Both the position numbers and the translations under genes were made by a program. 64,000 nt of DNA from contig JALMGJ010000012.1 in assembly GCA_023362775.1 (NCBI GenBank), positions 24,769,001-24,833,000 of the forward strand. The letters run 5' to 3'. Below, one piece after another: positions 53,691 through 64,000 of the stretch (positions within the stretch are counted from its first letter, which is position 1; each line of letters opens with the position of its first letter). The notes below the pieces were generated by a model that worked only from the letters and a program-made list of their open reading frames with translations, was not told the DNA's origin and searched no databases. This DNA comes from Charina bottae. Taxonomy: Eukaryota; Chordata; Lepidosauria; Squamata; Charinaidae.

Positions 53691-54770
53691 CAAAGAATAA
53701 ACAGAGAAGAAATCAGGATCAAGTTGCAAAACAAATATACAAGGGAAGAATGAGTGGGATGAGAGGGAAGGGAAGACTAAAGAAGTCATGGTTGGATAGA
53801 GTTGATGAGATTCTCAGAAACAGAGAAATGAGAAATTTAAAGAACAAAAGGCAATGATGTCATCGAAAAAAAAGATAGCTCACAAGAAAAGAAAGGTCTG
53901 GAGAGATATAACGAATGGTGCTATAAACTAAATTTAGCTGTTTCACCTCTTCTTTTCTTATCTTCTGCCTCTGATTTCTTTTCCTTATGTTTCTTACTTC
54001 TTTTCTGCACTTTACATGCAACTTGCTTGCTTTGAAAGGGGATACTGTGATGGACAGGTATGTATGTAACTTCATATGCAAGAATGGAAGCACTTTGATT
54101 TGTAAACCATGGTGTAGGATACATATCTTGTATGTGTGGATTATTCCACAAGGTTAAACAAAGCATGGCTTGGACTGGCATGTGAAGCCAACCACTGAGA
54201 AAACCGTGCTCTTTCTTTTGCACGATAACCTTGCAAATATTGGAAGTCTGCTATCATGATTTTCCTTAATCACTTCTCCAGGCTAAACAGTTTTAGTTGC
54301 TTCAAATGGAAGGATTTATTTCCATTCCCACTGGCTGTTCCTTTCTGAATCAGTGTCTCGGCTTCTCAGTGGTTCCAATGCGGTGCCATGAACTCAACCC
54401 TATATAAGAAATGAAATGCAACCAGCCCAATACAGAATAAACTATACATTTTGCATAGATGGTAATTATGGTAACGATGCAACCCTCCTTCAAACTATCC
54501 CCAGGTGGTGGATACATGATATGTAACACAATTGGTAGCCTTTGCCTCCTCTGGAGGGGTTAACAGTTAGACCAGCATATAGCGAAATTGTGGTTTTATC
54601 TCATTCCTAATATTAACAATTGCTGATTTTAAAAAAAAATCAAACCAGTGAGATCTTCCAAAAGGCTTTGATAACTGAAGCATGCTGATTGCTTTAAAAA
54701 GTCACAGCTTTATGTGGATATATTTCTGGGTTTTATTTTTAATTAGCTCTGTCAATAGGTTTTAAATCTG
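53691..54770. other. Unassigned sequence
   Basis: No gene or clear repeat. The interval around 54590-54770 is AT-rich and complex. Frames at 53660-53857 and 53921-54223 are featureless or low-complexity. Confidence 0.42.
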
Positions 54771-54812
54771 CTGTGTGTGTGTGTGTGTGTGTGTATGTAT
54801 ATACACACACAC
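54771..54812. repeat. (TG)n/(AC)n microsatellite
   Basis: GT repeat followed by gtatgtatatacacacacac. Confidence 0.95.
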
Positions 54813-55436
54813 TTTCAAAAAGCAGTTGAATAGCCTCTACTTTAAAATAAAGACTTTTATGTTAGTGGTACCCTGGGTGGGAATTTCAATAGGTTCTAGT
54901 GACTCTGAGCAGAGAGGACAGATAAACCTTTTGGAGTCTAACATGCAACAGTTTAATATTTTAGCACTTTATTTTGAAATTGCACCATGCACTTCTTTTG
55001 TTTCAACTTTTCAGACTAACACAAAACTGAAGAATCACTGCTGAAATTCATATGCCAAAGCTTTCCGAACCCTTCTGAGCAAGTCCAAAGTGCATTTAAT
55101 TTTCAAGCGAGCAAACACTCTCTCTCACCCCAGATCCCTGCTGAAACAGAGAGAAATGATGCATCAAGTCCTTGGTGCTGTTTCATCTAGAAATTTAAGA
55201 ATTTGAGGTGGGGACAGAAAAGCTGCAAACATTTTAGGAACACTGTCTTTTAATGTGTGCTTTGGAAGGGCTGCCAATCTCAATAATTATGCTCAGAAAT
55301 AGTTTTTGACCCTTTAAACAGGCATATTTTACAGGCTAACATCATGGCAGCTGAAGCTCACAATCATCACAATATACTTGATTGTGTTGTTTTTAAAAAC
55401 AAAAAAGCAGTTGCCGTTTTTAAAAGAGAAAAATAA

Positions 55437-56008
55437 AGGGAAAATAATAGGATCAACCATCAACCGTAAAGGAACAATCAGTCAAGAAATACGCCACAGA
55501 CTAGCACTTGGTAGAGCAGCCATGAAGGCCTTGGAAAAGATACTCAATTGCCGTGATGTGCCTATACCTACGAAGGTCAGAATCGGGCAAGCCATGGTAT
55601 TCCCTGTGACACTCTATGGAAGTGAAAGTTGGATTTTGAAGAAGCAGGATAGGAAGAGTATTGACACCTTTGAACTTTGGTGTTGGAGAAGACTCCTGAG
55701 AATATCATGGACATCCAAGAAAACAAACCGATGGATCATTGAACAAATCAAACCAGAGTTCTCACTCGAGGCACAAATGACCAGGCTCAAATTAACCTAC
55801 TTTGGACACATTATATGAAGACCCAGCTGTCTGGAGAAGGCTCTAATGCTGGAAAGGTGGAAGGAAAGAGAAGAAGAAGAGGACAACCGGCAGCAAGCGG
55901 GATAGACTCAGTTACAGTAGCAATGAGTACACCATTGGAAGAACTGAAGGACCAGCTTAGGGATAGATCGTCATGGAGAAAATCTATGTGGCTGACTTGA
56001 TAGCACAT
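55437..56008 (+). mobile_element. Old RTE-clade LINE 3' relic
   Basis: The frame to 55818 encodes GRAAMKALEKILNCRDVPIP, MVFPVTLYGSESWILKKQDR, DTFELWCWRRLLRISWTSKK and MTRLKLTYFGHII. This aligns with the post-RT region of BovB (WTIRK, DAFELWCWRR, LKYFGHLMRR). After a stop, LEKALMLERWK and a frame-shifted C-terminus continue to ~56000. It is more diverged than the BovB copies, so an older RTE relative. Confidence 0.85.
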
Positions 56009-56740
56009 AATTTTTTTAAAAAGATTGTGTGCTATGATGAACCCAAGAGCCTTCTTCCCCTTGAAATGTTCCACATAATAATTCAGTCTCCATGACCTCT
56101 TTCCAAAATAATGAAATGTTAAGCTAACTTTGCTACTCATCAGGGAACATTTATGTTATTATTTCAGACCAACCACAATAAATACTATAGAGAACAGAGG
56201 TGGACAACTTTGAGGCTGGATTTGAACTTTGAAAAAGAAATGTGTATTTGCTCTGCAGGGTGCATGGACCATCTAATGGAGTTAAGGGGACAAAATGGTT
56301 ACTTTAAGTCTGTAATTTAAACCCCATAGACCCCCACATCATCCCCACATATATTGGGGGGTGCTTTGGGAGTCCAAAAATATGCTAGGACTGTACAAAG
56401 CTTGTGGCTATGAGCGGCCCACACAATTTCCCTTACATTTAATGCTGCCATTGGGTAGAGTGTTGGAAATGCATGTAGAACTCGCCAATGCGCTCCATAT
56501 TATTGGCCTATCCCTCAATGGAGCAATAAAACTCTGTTTGGATTCTGCCATATTGGGTAGCATGTGGGAGTGAATTCACACACAATAGTTGCTTGTCCCT
56601 AGCATTTCTAATTTCTTCAGTACCGCCCTTTAATGCATAAGCTTCTCATTCCTGTTTATTTGGGATAAGGCTTAAAAAGGAAGATTTTATTCTGGCAGAG
56701 GCAGAAATACAATATTGTACCAAGCATGATGAATTTTTTG
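56009..56740. other. Unassigned sequence
   Basis: No gene or repeat recognised. The frame 56361-56573 is featureless. Confidence 0.4.
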
Positions 56741-56742
56741 TT

Positions 56743-56830
56743 TTGTTTTGTGTATGTATGTGTATTTGCGCACACACACACACATATATATGCACACACA
56801 CATACATATGCAACACACACATGTGCACAC
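56743..56830. repeat. (TG)n/(CA)n/(CATA)n microsatellite
   Basis: Mixed tgtatgtatgtg, cacacaca and acatacat units. The MCV-rich minus frames here are artefacts. Confidence 0.93.
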
Positions 56831-57159
56831 AAGCTAGTATACACTTTATAGCTGAGTTAAAAGGCTATGACATTTTATGCTTCAAAGCATCAGAAAATCA
56901 CTGAGGGAGAAAAGAAACAGAAAGGGATTTTTCTCCAAAGACTCAGAAACTCCAGCTAAAAGAGCAAGAAAATCTTTTGTTGTCATATATTTGAGATAGG
57001 ATTTTAAGACTAACTCAATTGAAATATTCCAAGTAATGCACCAAGCTCTCTCTTCCCCTACGAAGTGCACTTCCACACCAGCACACCTCCCACTCCCCAA
57101 CCTCTCAAAAATGGTTTGAAGATGATCCACGATTGACTTCACCAATTGACATGATAGAC

Positions 57160-57401
57160 ACCAGATGAACAATCAAGCAGAAAACAATACCCTAAACAAG
57201 GAACTACCAAGGAGAAAACCACAACCCCACCAACATTGGCAGGGCAAGCTACTGTATGTAAACAGGGAGCAAACCCCACACTCACTAGCACTGATGATGT
57301 TACCTAGTCGGGTAATAAAATGTCTGCAAGCAAACAACCAAGCTCAGAGAGCACCAAGGACTCCACAGTTCAACCCTGAGCTACAGATATTTTCTTCAAT
57401 T
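57160..57401 (+). mobile_element. Penelope-like element end, single unit
   Basis: Plus-strand unit with ggcagggcaagctactgtat, aacagggagcaaaccccaca, the hammerhead core at 57291, caagcaaacaaccaagctca, agcaccaaggactccacagt and tgagctacagatattttctt. It carries more upstream sequence (from ~57165) than other copies here, possibly the 3' coding edge of the element. I cannot identify a reverse transcriptase or GIY-YIG motif. Confidence 0.65.
57291..57326 (+). ncRNA. Hammerhead ribozyme-like motif
   Basis: CUGAUGA at 57291-57297, stem II ttacc-tagtc-gggtaa, then uaaa instead of GAAA, then augucugc. One substitution in the GAAA box is expected to damage catalysis. Flanking gca and tgc form stem I. 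Confidence 0.55.
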
Positions 57402-57424
57402 GGACTGACTTCAAGTTTGCTGAC

Positions 57425-59055
57425 CTTATTTATTTATTTTTTTACCAGCTTTATTTATTTATTTATTTATTAATTTATTTATTTATTTATTTATATTTCT
57501 AACTTATATCACCGCCCATCTCCCCCCATTCCGGAGGGGACTCTGGGCGGTTTACACCAAGCCAGCAATTAAAACATATAAAAATTTATAAAATAGAATA
57601 CATAATTTAATTAAACATATAAGATCCAAGAGGCTCTGATGTTAGGCTTTAAAGAACCCTATGGAGCAAGCCAACCCCAAGAGGAGCTATTACTCCCCCC
57701 ATCCCAAGCGAGGTGGCAGAGCCAGGTCTTCAGTTGTTTCCGGAAGGTCATAAGTGTGGGGGCTAGCCTCACCTCCAGGGGCAGAATATTCCAGAGGGCG
57801 GGTGCCACTGCCGAGAAAGCCCGCCTCCTGGACCCCGTCAGGTGGAATTCTCTTATAGACGGGGTCCGAAGCAAGCCCTCTCTGCATAGCCGGGTGGAAC
57901 GGGTCGATGTTCTGGGGATGAGGCGGTCCTTTAGGTAACCTGGTCCCATGCCATGTAGGGCTTTAAAGGTGACAACCAACACCTTGAATTGGACCCGGAA
58001 GCAAACCGGTAACCAATGCAGCTCGTGCAGCAGAGGTGTCACATGTGCCGACCTTGGGGCACCCATAACTGCACGCGCAGCCGCATTCTGGACCAGTTGA
58101 AGCTTCCGGATACTCTTCAAGGGTAGCCCCATGTAGAGCGCATTGCAATAGTCTATGTGGGAGATGACCAGGGCATGAGTGACTGTACGGAGGGCCTCCC
58201 GATCCAGGAAAGGGCGTAGCTGGCGCACAACTCGAAGTTGTACAAATGCCCTTCTGGCCACGGCTGCCACCTGCTCTTCAAGCAGGAGTCGTGAGTCCAG
58301 AAGGACAGCCAGGTTCCGCACTTTGTCTGAACGGGGTAGTGCCACCCCGTCCAGATCTAAAGATGACAACTCCCTGGATCTCGAGGCACCATCAATCCAC
58401 AGCCACTCCGTCTTACCAGGGTTCAGCTGAAGCCTGTTGTTCCCCATCCAGGCCCCCACAGCCTTCAGACACTGAGAAAGGGCAGCCACTGCATCACTTA
58501 ACTCACCCGGGATGGAGATATATAATTGAGTATCATCAGCATATTGATGATACCTCATCCCGTGTTGGTGGATGATCTCACCCAGCGGTTTCATGTAGAT
58601 ATTAAATAGGAGAGGGGAGAGAACCGAACCCTGTGGCACCCCACAAAGTAGGGGCCGAGGGTCAGACCTCTCATCTCCTATAACCACCGATTGGGATCGG
58701 CCCTGGAGGAAGGAGTTGAACCAGCGTAAAACCACGCCGCCAATCCCCAACCCCCTAAGCCGTCCCAAAAGGATACCATGGTCGATGGTATCGAAAGCCG
58801 CTGAGAGGTCAAGAAAGGCTAGGATGGATGCACTGCCGCCATCCCGTGCCCGCCAGAGATCATCAGTAAGTGCGACCAATGCAGTTTCTACCCCATATCC
58901 TGGTCTGAATCCTGACTGAAAGGGGTCTAGATAATCCGTATCATCCAGAATCCTCTGGAGCTGTAATGCCACCACTTTCTCAACCACCTTCCCCAAAAAG
59001 GGGAGGTGGGAGACAGGACAAAAGTTATCCCTTTGTACCCCTTGACACTGAAAAT
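57425..59055 (-). mobile_element. L2 LINE, 5'-truncated, well preserved
   Basis: Minus-strand L2 with its (AAAT)n tail (seen as ATTT runs 57425-57495) and the 3' UTR block catctccccccattccggag. The coding region is long and open. The 5' edge lies near 59050, after which the sequence is unrelated. This is the least decayed L2 in the window, and the others (19250, 43210, 52711) are fragments of much greater age. Confidence 0.92.
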
Positions 59056-59071
59056 AAGGATTGAAAATCAC
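57659..59071 (-). CDS. L2 reverse transcriptase ORF, 5'-partial
   Basis: A 470-residue open frame. The first ~15 residues come from flanking sequence or decayed 5' sequence. L2 homology begins near LPFLGKVVEKVVALQLQR. Reverse transcriptase motifs are ILAFLDLSAAFDTIDHGILL (A), CGVPQGSVLSPLLFNIYMKP (B) and YHQYADDTQLYIS (C). They are followed by LQLNPGKTEWLW, DYCNALYMGLP, LLHELHWLPV and a C-terminus containing ALWNILPLEVRL. The N-terminal endonuclease is absent through truncation, so the copy cannot retrotranspose on its own. The open frame implies a relatively late insertion. Confidence 0.9.
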   Translation of the reverse strand: MIFNPYFQCQGVQRDNFCPVSHLPFLGKVVEKVVALQLQRILDDTDYLDPFQSGFRPGYGVETALVALTDDLWRARDGGSASILAFLDLSAAFDTIDHGILLGRLRGLGIGGVVLRWFNSFLQGRSQSVVIGDERSDPRPLLCGVPQGSVLSPLLFNIYMKPLGEIIHQHGMRYHQYADDTQLYISIPGELSDAVAALSQCLKAVGAWMGNNRLQLNPGKTEWLWIDGASRSRELSSLDLDGVALPRSDKVRNLAVLLDSRLLLEEQVAAVARRAFVQLRVVRQLRPFLDREALRTVTHALVISHIDYCNALYMGLPLKSIRKLQLVQNAAARAVMGAPRSAHVTPLLHELHWLPVCFRVQFKVLVVTFKALHGMGPGYLKDRLIPRTSTRSTRLCREGLLRTPSIREFHLTGSRRRAFSAVAPALWNILPLEVRLAPTLMTFRKQLKTWLCHLAWDGGSNSSSWGWLAP

Positions 59072-59124
59072 TGGTCTAACCCAAGCTGCTGTAAGTCTAG
59101 GAAAAACAAAATTTCCTCACGTGC

Positions 59125-59222
59125 ACAAAAGCAGAAGAGTCTGGTAGTATCTTTTCTGACTAACAAATTTTATTAAAAGGCATAAGCTAAAGTTTTGTAA
59201 CACAGCTCTCTTAACAGCATTT
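59125..59222 (-). mobile_element. Interspersed repeat with degenerate hammerhead-like region
   Basis: Plus-strand blocks cagaagagtctggtagtatc and ctgactaacaaattttatta, then ggcataagc. On the minus strand gcttatgcc and ttgttagtc precede a ctctt end. From memory, better copies of this vertebrate family hold a CUGAUGA/GAAAGC-type core. In this copy the region is degenerate. Confidence 0.4.
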
Positions 59223-59798
59223 GCAACATTCCCCTGCGCAGCACACAAAACAGAAATACGAATTCCTTGCACCCCTGTCTCCTTATCTTACTTCATGTTA
59301 TGTGCATCTGTTTTGCTTTATGCAAAGAATAATTTTTAAAAATGTATCCAAGCAGTTCCTATGAGAAGACATGAAAAAGCGACAGGCCCTCTTTCCACTT
59401 GAAAAGCCTGCCAGCATTAAGAAGTAGAAGAAATGGTGAAGCGATCCTGTAACTGGAGAAAGAAACCCACAGAAGCTCCATAGAACTTCAGAATTTCAAA
59501 GAAAACACTAATTGTACTGCAGGTTCAAATACACTGCAACTCAGTCATAGATAAATTGGCTCAGATCTCGGAAGTAGTAGTCCACCTCATGGAATCACAG
59601 AAGGTCAGAGCAGCTTCCAAATTCCAAACACACTTCACAGGATTGTTGCAGGGAAGATAGGAAGTGGGAGCATTGGACACGCTGCTTAGAGCTGTAAAAA
59701 AATCTAATAAATAAAACCAAAAATTCTCATTGGGAAAATGAAGATGTAATGAAGCCTGGCAAACTTCAATTAATATAAAAGTCAGCACTATTAGTTTT
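59223..59798. other. Unassigned sequence
   Basis: No gene or repeat recognised. Confidence 0.4.
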
Positions 59799-60040
59799 TG
59801 AGAGCCAGTAAGGTGTAGTGGTTGAAGGCACCAGGCTAGAAAGTAGAGACTGTGAGTTCTAGTCCTGCCTTAGGCATGAAACCAGTTGGGTGACCTTGGG
59901 CCAGTCCCTCTCTCTCAGCTCTAGGAATGCGGCAATGGCAAACCACTTCCAAAAAACCTTGCCAAGAAAACTGCAGAGACTAGTCCAGGCAGTCACCAGG
60001 AGTCAAAAACTGACTTGAAGACACACAGAAAAAAAACTTC
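59799..60040 (+). mobile_element. tRNA-derived SINE
   Basis: The head gagagccagtaaggtgtagt, then ggttgaaggcaccaggctag (A-box region) and gagttctagtcctgcc (B-box region), is followed by gaccttgggccagtccctct. The tail is ggcaaaccacttccaaaaaa, cttgccaagaaaactgcaga and cactgacttgaag-like sequence. It shares the head with the 6720 SINE but has a different tail, also found in the 5S SINE relics. Confidence 0.75.
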
Positions 60041-60190
60041 TCAGGAGCAAGCCAACAAGTTCTCCTATTTAAACAGTAAAGATGCCTCTTCTGTTCTTCA
60101 GAAACAATGATAAATGATTTATAGGTGTTCATATTCAAACAGCTGATATTATATAAGAAGCAGAAGCATGGTCAAAGGCACTCTGATGGT

Positions 60191-60440
60191 GAGAGAGAGC
60201 CAATTTGGTGGGGCGGTTAAGGCACCAGGCTAGAAATCCAAGAGGCCATGAGTTCTAGTCCCACCTTAGGCGCAAAGCCAGCTAGGCGACCTTGGGCCAG
60301 TCCCTCTCTCTCAGCTCTAGGAAGAAGAAGGCAAGGGCAAACTGCTTCTAAACATGAGCAGTAAGAAGAAATAAGAAAACTGCAGGGACTTGTCCAGGGA
60401 CTCACCAGGAGTCAAGGCTGACTTGAAGACCCGCCCCCCA
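60191..60440 (+). mobile_element. tRNA-derived SINE, second copy
   Basis: Same family as 59799: ggcggttaaggcaccaggct, gagttctagtcccacc, gaccttgggccagtccctct, gaaaactgcagggacttgtc, and an end at gacttgaagaccc. Moderately diverged, with small insertions in the middle. Confidence 0.75.
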
Positions 60441-61401
60441 AATATTAGTTATTAATGTTAAACGTGCAAGACTATTTTAATAATTATATTCTATCTTAAT
60501 GTATGCTGTGGGGGTGACTTTTCTCCAGGATATGACTGAACACAGCATCTGGGCATTTCATTCAAAAGAATCACGTTTCCTACTTTTCAAAAAAGCTGGA
60601 GATCCTGAATTGGGGTTCTGCTTGAATTCTTTTTCAGTGCCTGCAATTTATTCAGTTCAAGCGCCTTTTTCCCCCCATTCCATTTCTCTTTGGAGTTTCT
60701 GGTCCTTTTCTAAGGTAAAGCAGGAGGGAAAGCTATTTTTAAGCTGACAGAATATGGTGTAAATCACCCAGCCAGCCAATGCTTGCTAATTACCCTTGAC
60801 TGTAGCCCAATTTTGTGTTTACTGACACCAAGAATGCTGAATGAAAAAGCCTTCTTCTCTTGCCAGCTTCACAGGGCTATAAAATATACATTAAAACCTC
60901 TATCTTGCAGAGAGCAGGTGTGGAACCCAAGTATCAACCAAAAAGGGGGGGAGGGGGAAGCCACTTCTTGGGTGAAAAATTCATGATTGAATTAATAGCA
61001 AAGCGCCTTTGTGTGCTGTAAATTATGTCCAACATTTAAAAGTAGGCTGCTATATGAAGAACCTCCCCCTCCATTTTGGCTTTTCTTTTGGGATCTTTAG
61101 AAAACAGGGCCAGATAGATACAGCCCATCATCTACTTGTCTCAAATTTGAGAGAGGGGTAGAATGTCTCCAGGAGAGACGGCAGGAAGAGCAATTAGGAT
61201 GAGGATCACCGTGATAGAAATGGACAGGGTTGGAAGATAAAGAGAATTATGGATGCTTAGAGGAGGCTCAGTAATACGGCTGGGATGACTGGGAATACGT
61301 AAGGAGATAAAGGTCTCAGAACAAAGGAGACAAGACAGTAAGACCCGGGAAAGTGATGTGGACATTTAGATGCAGGCAGACAGGAGAAAATGCCTTGGGG
61401 T
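60441..61401. other. Unassigned sequence
   Basis: No gene or repeat recognised. Confidence 0.4.
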
Positions 61402-63019
61402 AACCTTAAGGCTACCCTACAATTGCACTCATTTCACATGCTAGCAAGGTTATGCTCAAAATCCTACAAGCTAGGCTTCAGCAGTATGTGAACCGAGAAC
61501 TACCAGAAGTGCAAGCTGGGTTTCGAAGAGGCAGAGGAACTAGAGATCAGATTGCCAACATTCGCTGGATCATGGAACAAGCAAGAGAGTTCCAGAAAAA
61601 CATCTACTTCTGCTTCATTGACTACACTAAAGCCTTTGATTGTGTGGATCACAACAAACTGTGGCAAATTCTTAAAGAGATGGGAGTACCAGACCACCTT
61701 ACCTGTCTCCTGAGAAACCTGTATGGAGGTCAAGAAGCAACAGTTAGAAGGTTAGAAGATTGGATTAAAGAAATCAAAAGGCATATGACAAAGAAAAGTT
61801 CCTGTATACTGTATGAAGTACTAACATTTAAAATCAATTGTTGTACTTTAAGTTCAAAGATAGATTGGAGGACATCTATTTTCTATATTTTCTTTGCTTA
61901 TTATTTCTTGACTTCACTTTTTCTTTATCTTTTTCTTATTTTGTATTTCTGTTTCTATTTCTTTTTCTACTTTAAATTTTATTATGTATTGTAAAACTTA
62001 ATAAAATTTAATAAATGCAAAAAAAAAAAAAAAAAAAAAAAGAAGCAACAGTTAGAACCGGACATGGAACAACCGACTGGTTCAAAATTGGGAAAGGAGT
62101 ATGACAAGGCTGTATATTATCACCCTGCTTATTTAACTTATATGCAGAGTACATCATGAGAAATGCCGGGCTGGATGAATCACAAGCCGAAGTTAAGATT
62201 GCCGGGAGAAATATCAACAACCTCAGATATGCAGACGATACCACCCTAATGGCAGAAAGTGAAGAGGAACTAAAGAGCCTCTTGATGAGGGTGAAAGAGG
62301 AGAGTGCAAAGCTGGCTTGAAACTCAACATTAAAAAAACTCAGATCATGGCATCTGGTCCCATCACTTCCTGGCAAATAGAAGGGGAAGAAATGGAAGCA
62401 GGACAGATTTTATTTTCTTGGGTTCCAAGATCACCACAGACGGTGACTGCAGCCATGAAATTAAAAGACGCTTGCTCCTTGGGAGGAAAGCTATGGCAAA
62501 CCTAGACAGCATATTAAAAAGCAGAGACATCACCTTGCCAACAAAGGTCCGTATAGTTAAAGCTATGGTTTTTCCAGTAGTAATGTATGGCTGTGAGAGT
62601 TGGACCATAAGGAAGGCTGAGCGCCGAAGAATTGATGCTTTCGAACTGTGGTGCTGGAGAAGACTCTTGAGAGTCCCTTGGACTGCAAGGAGGTCAAACC
62701 AGTCAATCCTAAAGGAAATCAACCCTGACTGCTCATTGGAAGGACAGATGCTGAAGCTGAAGCTCAAATACTTTGGCCACCTAATGCGAAGAGAGGACTC
62801 ACTGGAAAAGACCCTGATGCTGGGAAAGACTGAAGGCAAAAGGAGAAGGGGACAGCAGAGGATGAGCTGGTTAGATAGCATCACCGATGTAACGAACATG
62901 AATTTGAGTCAACTCCGGGAGACGGTGGAGGACAGGAAGGCCTGGCGTGCTGTGGTCCATGAGGTCACGAAGGGTCGGACACGACTAAACGACTGAACAA
63001 CAACAAAAACCTTAAGGCT
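61402..63019 (+). mobile_element. BovB LINE with nested L1, 12-bp duplication
   Basis: The BovB body occupies 61414-61749 and 62041-63007, interrupted by an L1. The target duplication aaccttaaggct is perfect at 61402-61413 and 63008-63019. The first part encodes GFRRGRGTRDQIANIRWIME and CFIDYTKAFDCVDHNKLW. After the L1 the sequence resumes in the RT region. A TGA at 62101 (arginine codon in the related copy) and a small deletion near 62398 break the frame. The last frame 62418-62996 covers GSKITTDGDCSHEIKRRLLL to RTRLND. Ends with gactaaacgactgaacaac. Confidence 0.95.
61733..62057 (+). mobile_element. Young L1 LINE 3' end with poly-A and 17-bp duplication
   Basis: Element 61750-62040 (291 bp), extremely 5'-truncated: the L1 3' UTR with a T-rich tract, aataaaatttaataaatgc and an uninterrupted poly-A of about 22. 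The duplication agaagcaacagttagaa is perfect at 61733-61749 and 62041-62057. It is the youngest-looking insertion in the window, because the poly-A and duplicates show no decay. Confidence 0.96.
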
Positions 63020-63084
63020 GCTTCCAAATGACAACTGTCCAACGTAGGGAGTTGGGAAGGGAGGAACTAAAATTGAGGGGCAGA

Positions 63085-63265
63085 ACACGTGCTTTGCATG
63101 CCAAATATCCTGGGTGGCATCTGCAGCCACACTGGACAAATCAGTCACTTTTGCTTTCAGCCAGCAGGAAAGGGCCTACTTTTCATGCAGGATGTCCCAC
63201 CATTAATCCCAGCATCTCCAAATATGGCTGGAAAGGCTGCTCTAATCCCTGGAGATCAGTTGCTG
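63085..63265 (+). mobile_element. tRNA-derived SINE fragment (17085 family)
   Basis: Gctttgcatgccaaatatcc, then the remnant of a B box, tcatgcaggatgtcccacca and ccctggagatcagttgctga match the 5' and middle parts of the family at 17085-17455. The tail unit is missing. Confidence 0.5.
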
Positions 63266-63924
63266 ATCGGGGAACGGGCCCATGCATTTTATAAACAATG
63301 GTTTGTTTTAAACGTGGTTTGCCAAGCAATCCATAGTGCCCTGGTTCCAATGCAAAGCTGAACCATAAGCTTATTGCTCCAGAACCCCAAGTACTTGGAT
63401 TTTCCCCCCCTCATTTTACTGCATGGAAGCACCTCTACATGCACTGGTAGAACTGCCCGTTTCAAATGGACAAGGCCCCTTCGCACACTGGAGGGCTCCA
63501 CGTTGCCATCCACAGGTCCTGCATCACCAACAGGTCTCTGCATTGTGGCCACTGGAATAAACTCCAAGCAAGTTTCTTTAAGAGGTAGATAACTTTGGGG
63601 GGATCCTTGCTTTATTTTTTTTTCATTGCTGGAAACATAGTGATGACATCATCAGAGGAGGCAGGGTCAAAATGCTTGCCCCTTTTCAGTTTGGGGGGAG
63701 CCTTGAATGGGAAAAGATGCAACAAGTCCTGTGTAAGCTTTGCACACCCATTTTCTGTCTTCCTATTTTAAAAAACCGACTGTGAATCATGCTCACCTTT
63801 TGCCACTGAACAGCAGAGGATAGGAGCCCCAAAATAATTGAACTTGATCCCCCTGTGAGTAAAGATTGCCATCCTTTGGGCAGTGTTGGGCTTCAGGGTT
63901 TAGTGACCATGGTCTAGACAACGG
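63266..63924. other. Unassigned sequence
   Basis: No gene or repeat recognised. Frames 63289-63567 and 63374-63592 overlap on opposite strands without domains. Confidence 0.4.
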
Positions 63925-63985
63925 ATTTCCTGAAATTTTGCCAGCAACTGTGGCTCTTCAGAGGCAAGGTGATCCACAGGTAACT
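63925..63985 (-). mobile_element. Penelope-like element end relic (34109 family)
   Basis: The plus-strand text cctgaaattttgccagcaac and tgtggctcttcagaggc matches, with changes, the arms of 34109-34336. On the minus strand CUGAAGA is present but GAAAC has changed to CAAAA. The ribozyme core is therefore dead. The copy may continue beyond the recognisable part. Confidence 0.5.
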
Positions 63986-64000
63986 GAGCAGGGACTGACT

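Noticed and set aside
62363..62899. 178-residue minus frame
   Set aside because: Antisense shadow of the BovB coding end at 62418-62996.
1..64000. Integrated retrovirus or endogenous viral element
   Set aside because: I saw no paired LTRs with primer-binding site, no protease/integrase motifs, and no viral capsid-like frames. All RT frames belong to non-LTR elements.

Overview
This window looks like non-coding genomic DNA of a squamate reptile (lizard or snake; I cannot say which). Full-length Sauria SINEs, several BovB (RTE) LINEs, CR1, L2 and L1 LINEs, hAT-type MITEs and many simple repeats form a set typical of Squamata. I found no host protein-coding exon, no rRNA gene and no functional tRNA gene. 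Every long open frame that I could identify belongs to a transposable element, and the rest are shadows, microsatellite frames or GC-rich repeat frames. The window is therefore intergenic or deep intronic.

Layout. Positions 1-12000: a Sauria SINE cut by the window edge, a short BovB end, then a nearly complete 1.6-kb Tc1/mariner element (3932-5527) sitting in a CA/TACA microsatellite. After it come decayed 5S- and tRNA-derived SINEs, a BovB 3' end (9035-9670), a CR1 piece, a large inverted repeat (10409-10917) and a hAT MITE. Positions 12000-20000: a 1-kb GC-rich hAT-like element inside a CR1 relic, then several SINEs. Positions 20319-29218 form a nested LINE block. A 5'-truncated L1 is split by an antisense LINE of Ingi/Vingi- or RTE-like type and by a BovB. 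An R4-like tail fragment follows, and then a second, oppositely oriented copy of the antisense LINE. In both splits of the L1 the reading frame rejoins exactly when the insertion and one target-site copy are removed.

Positions 29000-43000 are sparser: MITEs, a CR1 3' end, a Sauria SINE, Penelope-like element ends and quiet AT-rich stretches that may hold regulatory elements. Positions 43200-47300: a BovB inside an L2 relic, an L1 end between unusually long direct repeats, and an inverted Penelope-like unit. Positions 49198-50388 hold two more hAT MITEs. Positions 52690-59055 are dominated by L2 relics and a well-preserved L2 with a long RT frame. Positions 61414-63007 are a BovB carrying a very young L1 insertion.

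The most interesting recurring signal is a set of short repeats with the core of a type I hammerhead ribozyme (CUGANGA, stem II, GAAA, then ACGU-type stem III). Several are arranged as head-opposed inverted pairs, matching what is known of Penelope-like retroelement ends. A second signal is a GC-box plus CCAAT-box module shared by two hAT-like MITE families with different terminal repeats. Family names come from my recognition of sequence features, not from a database search.
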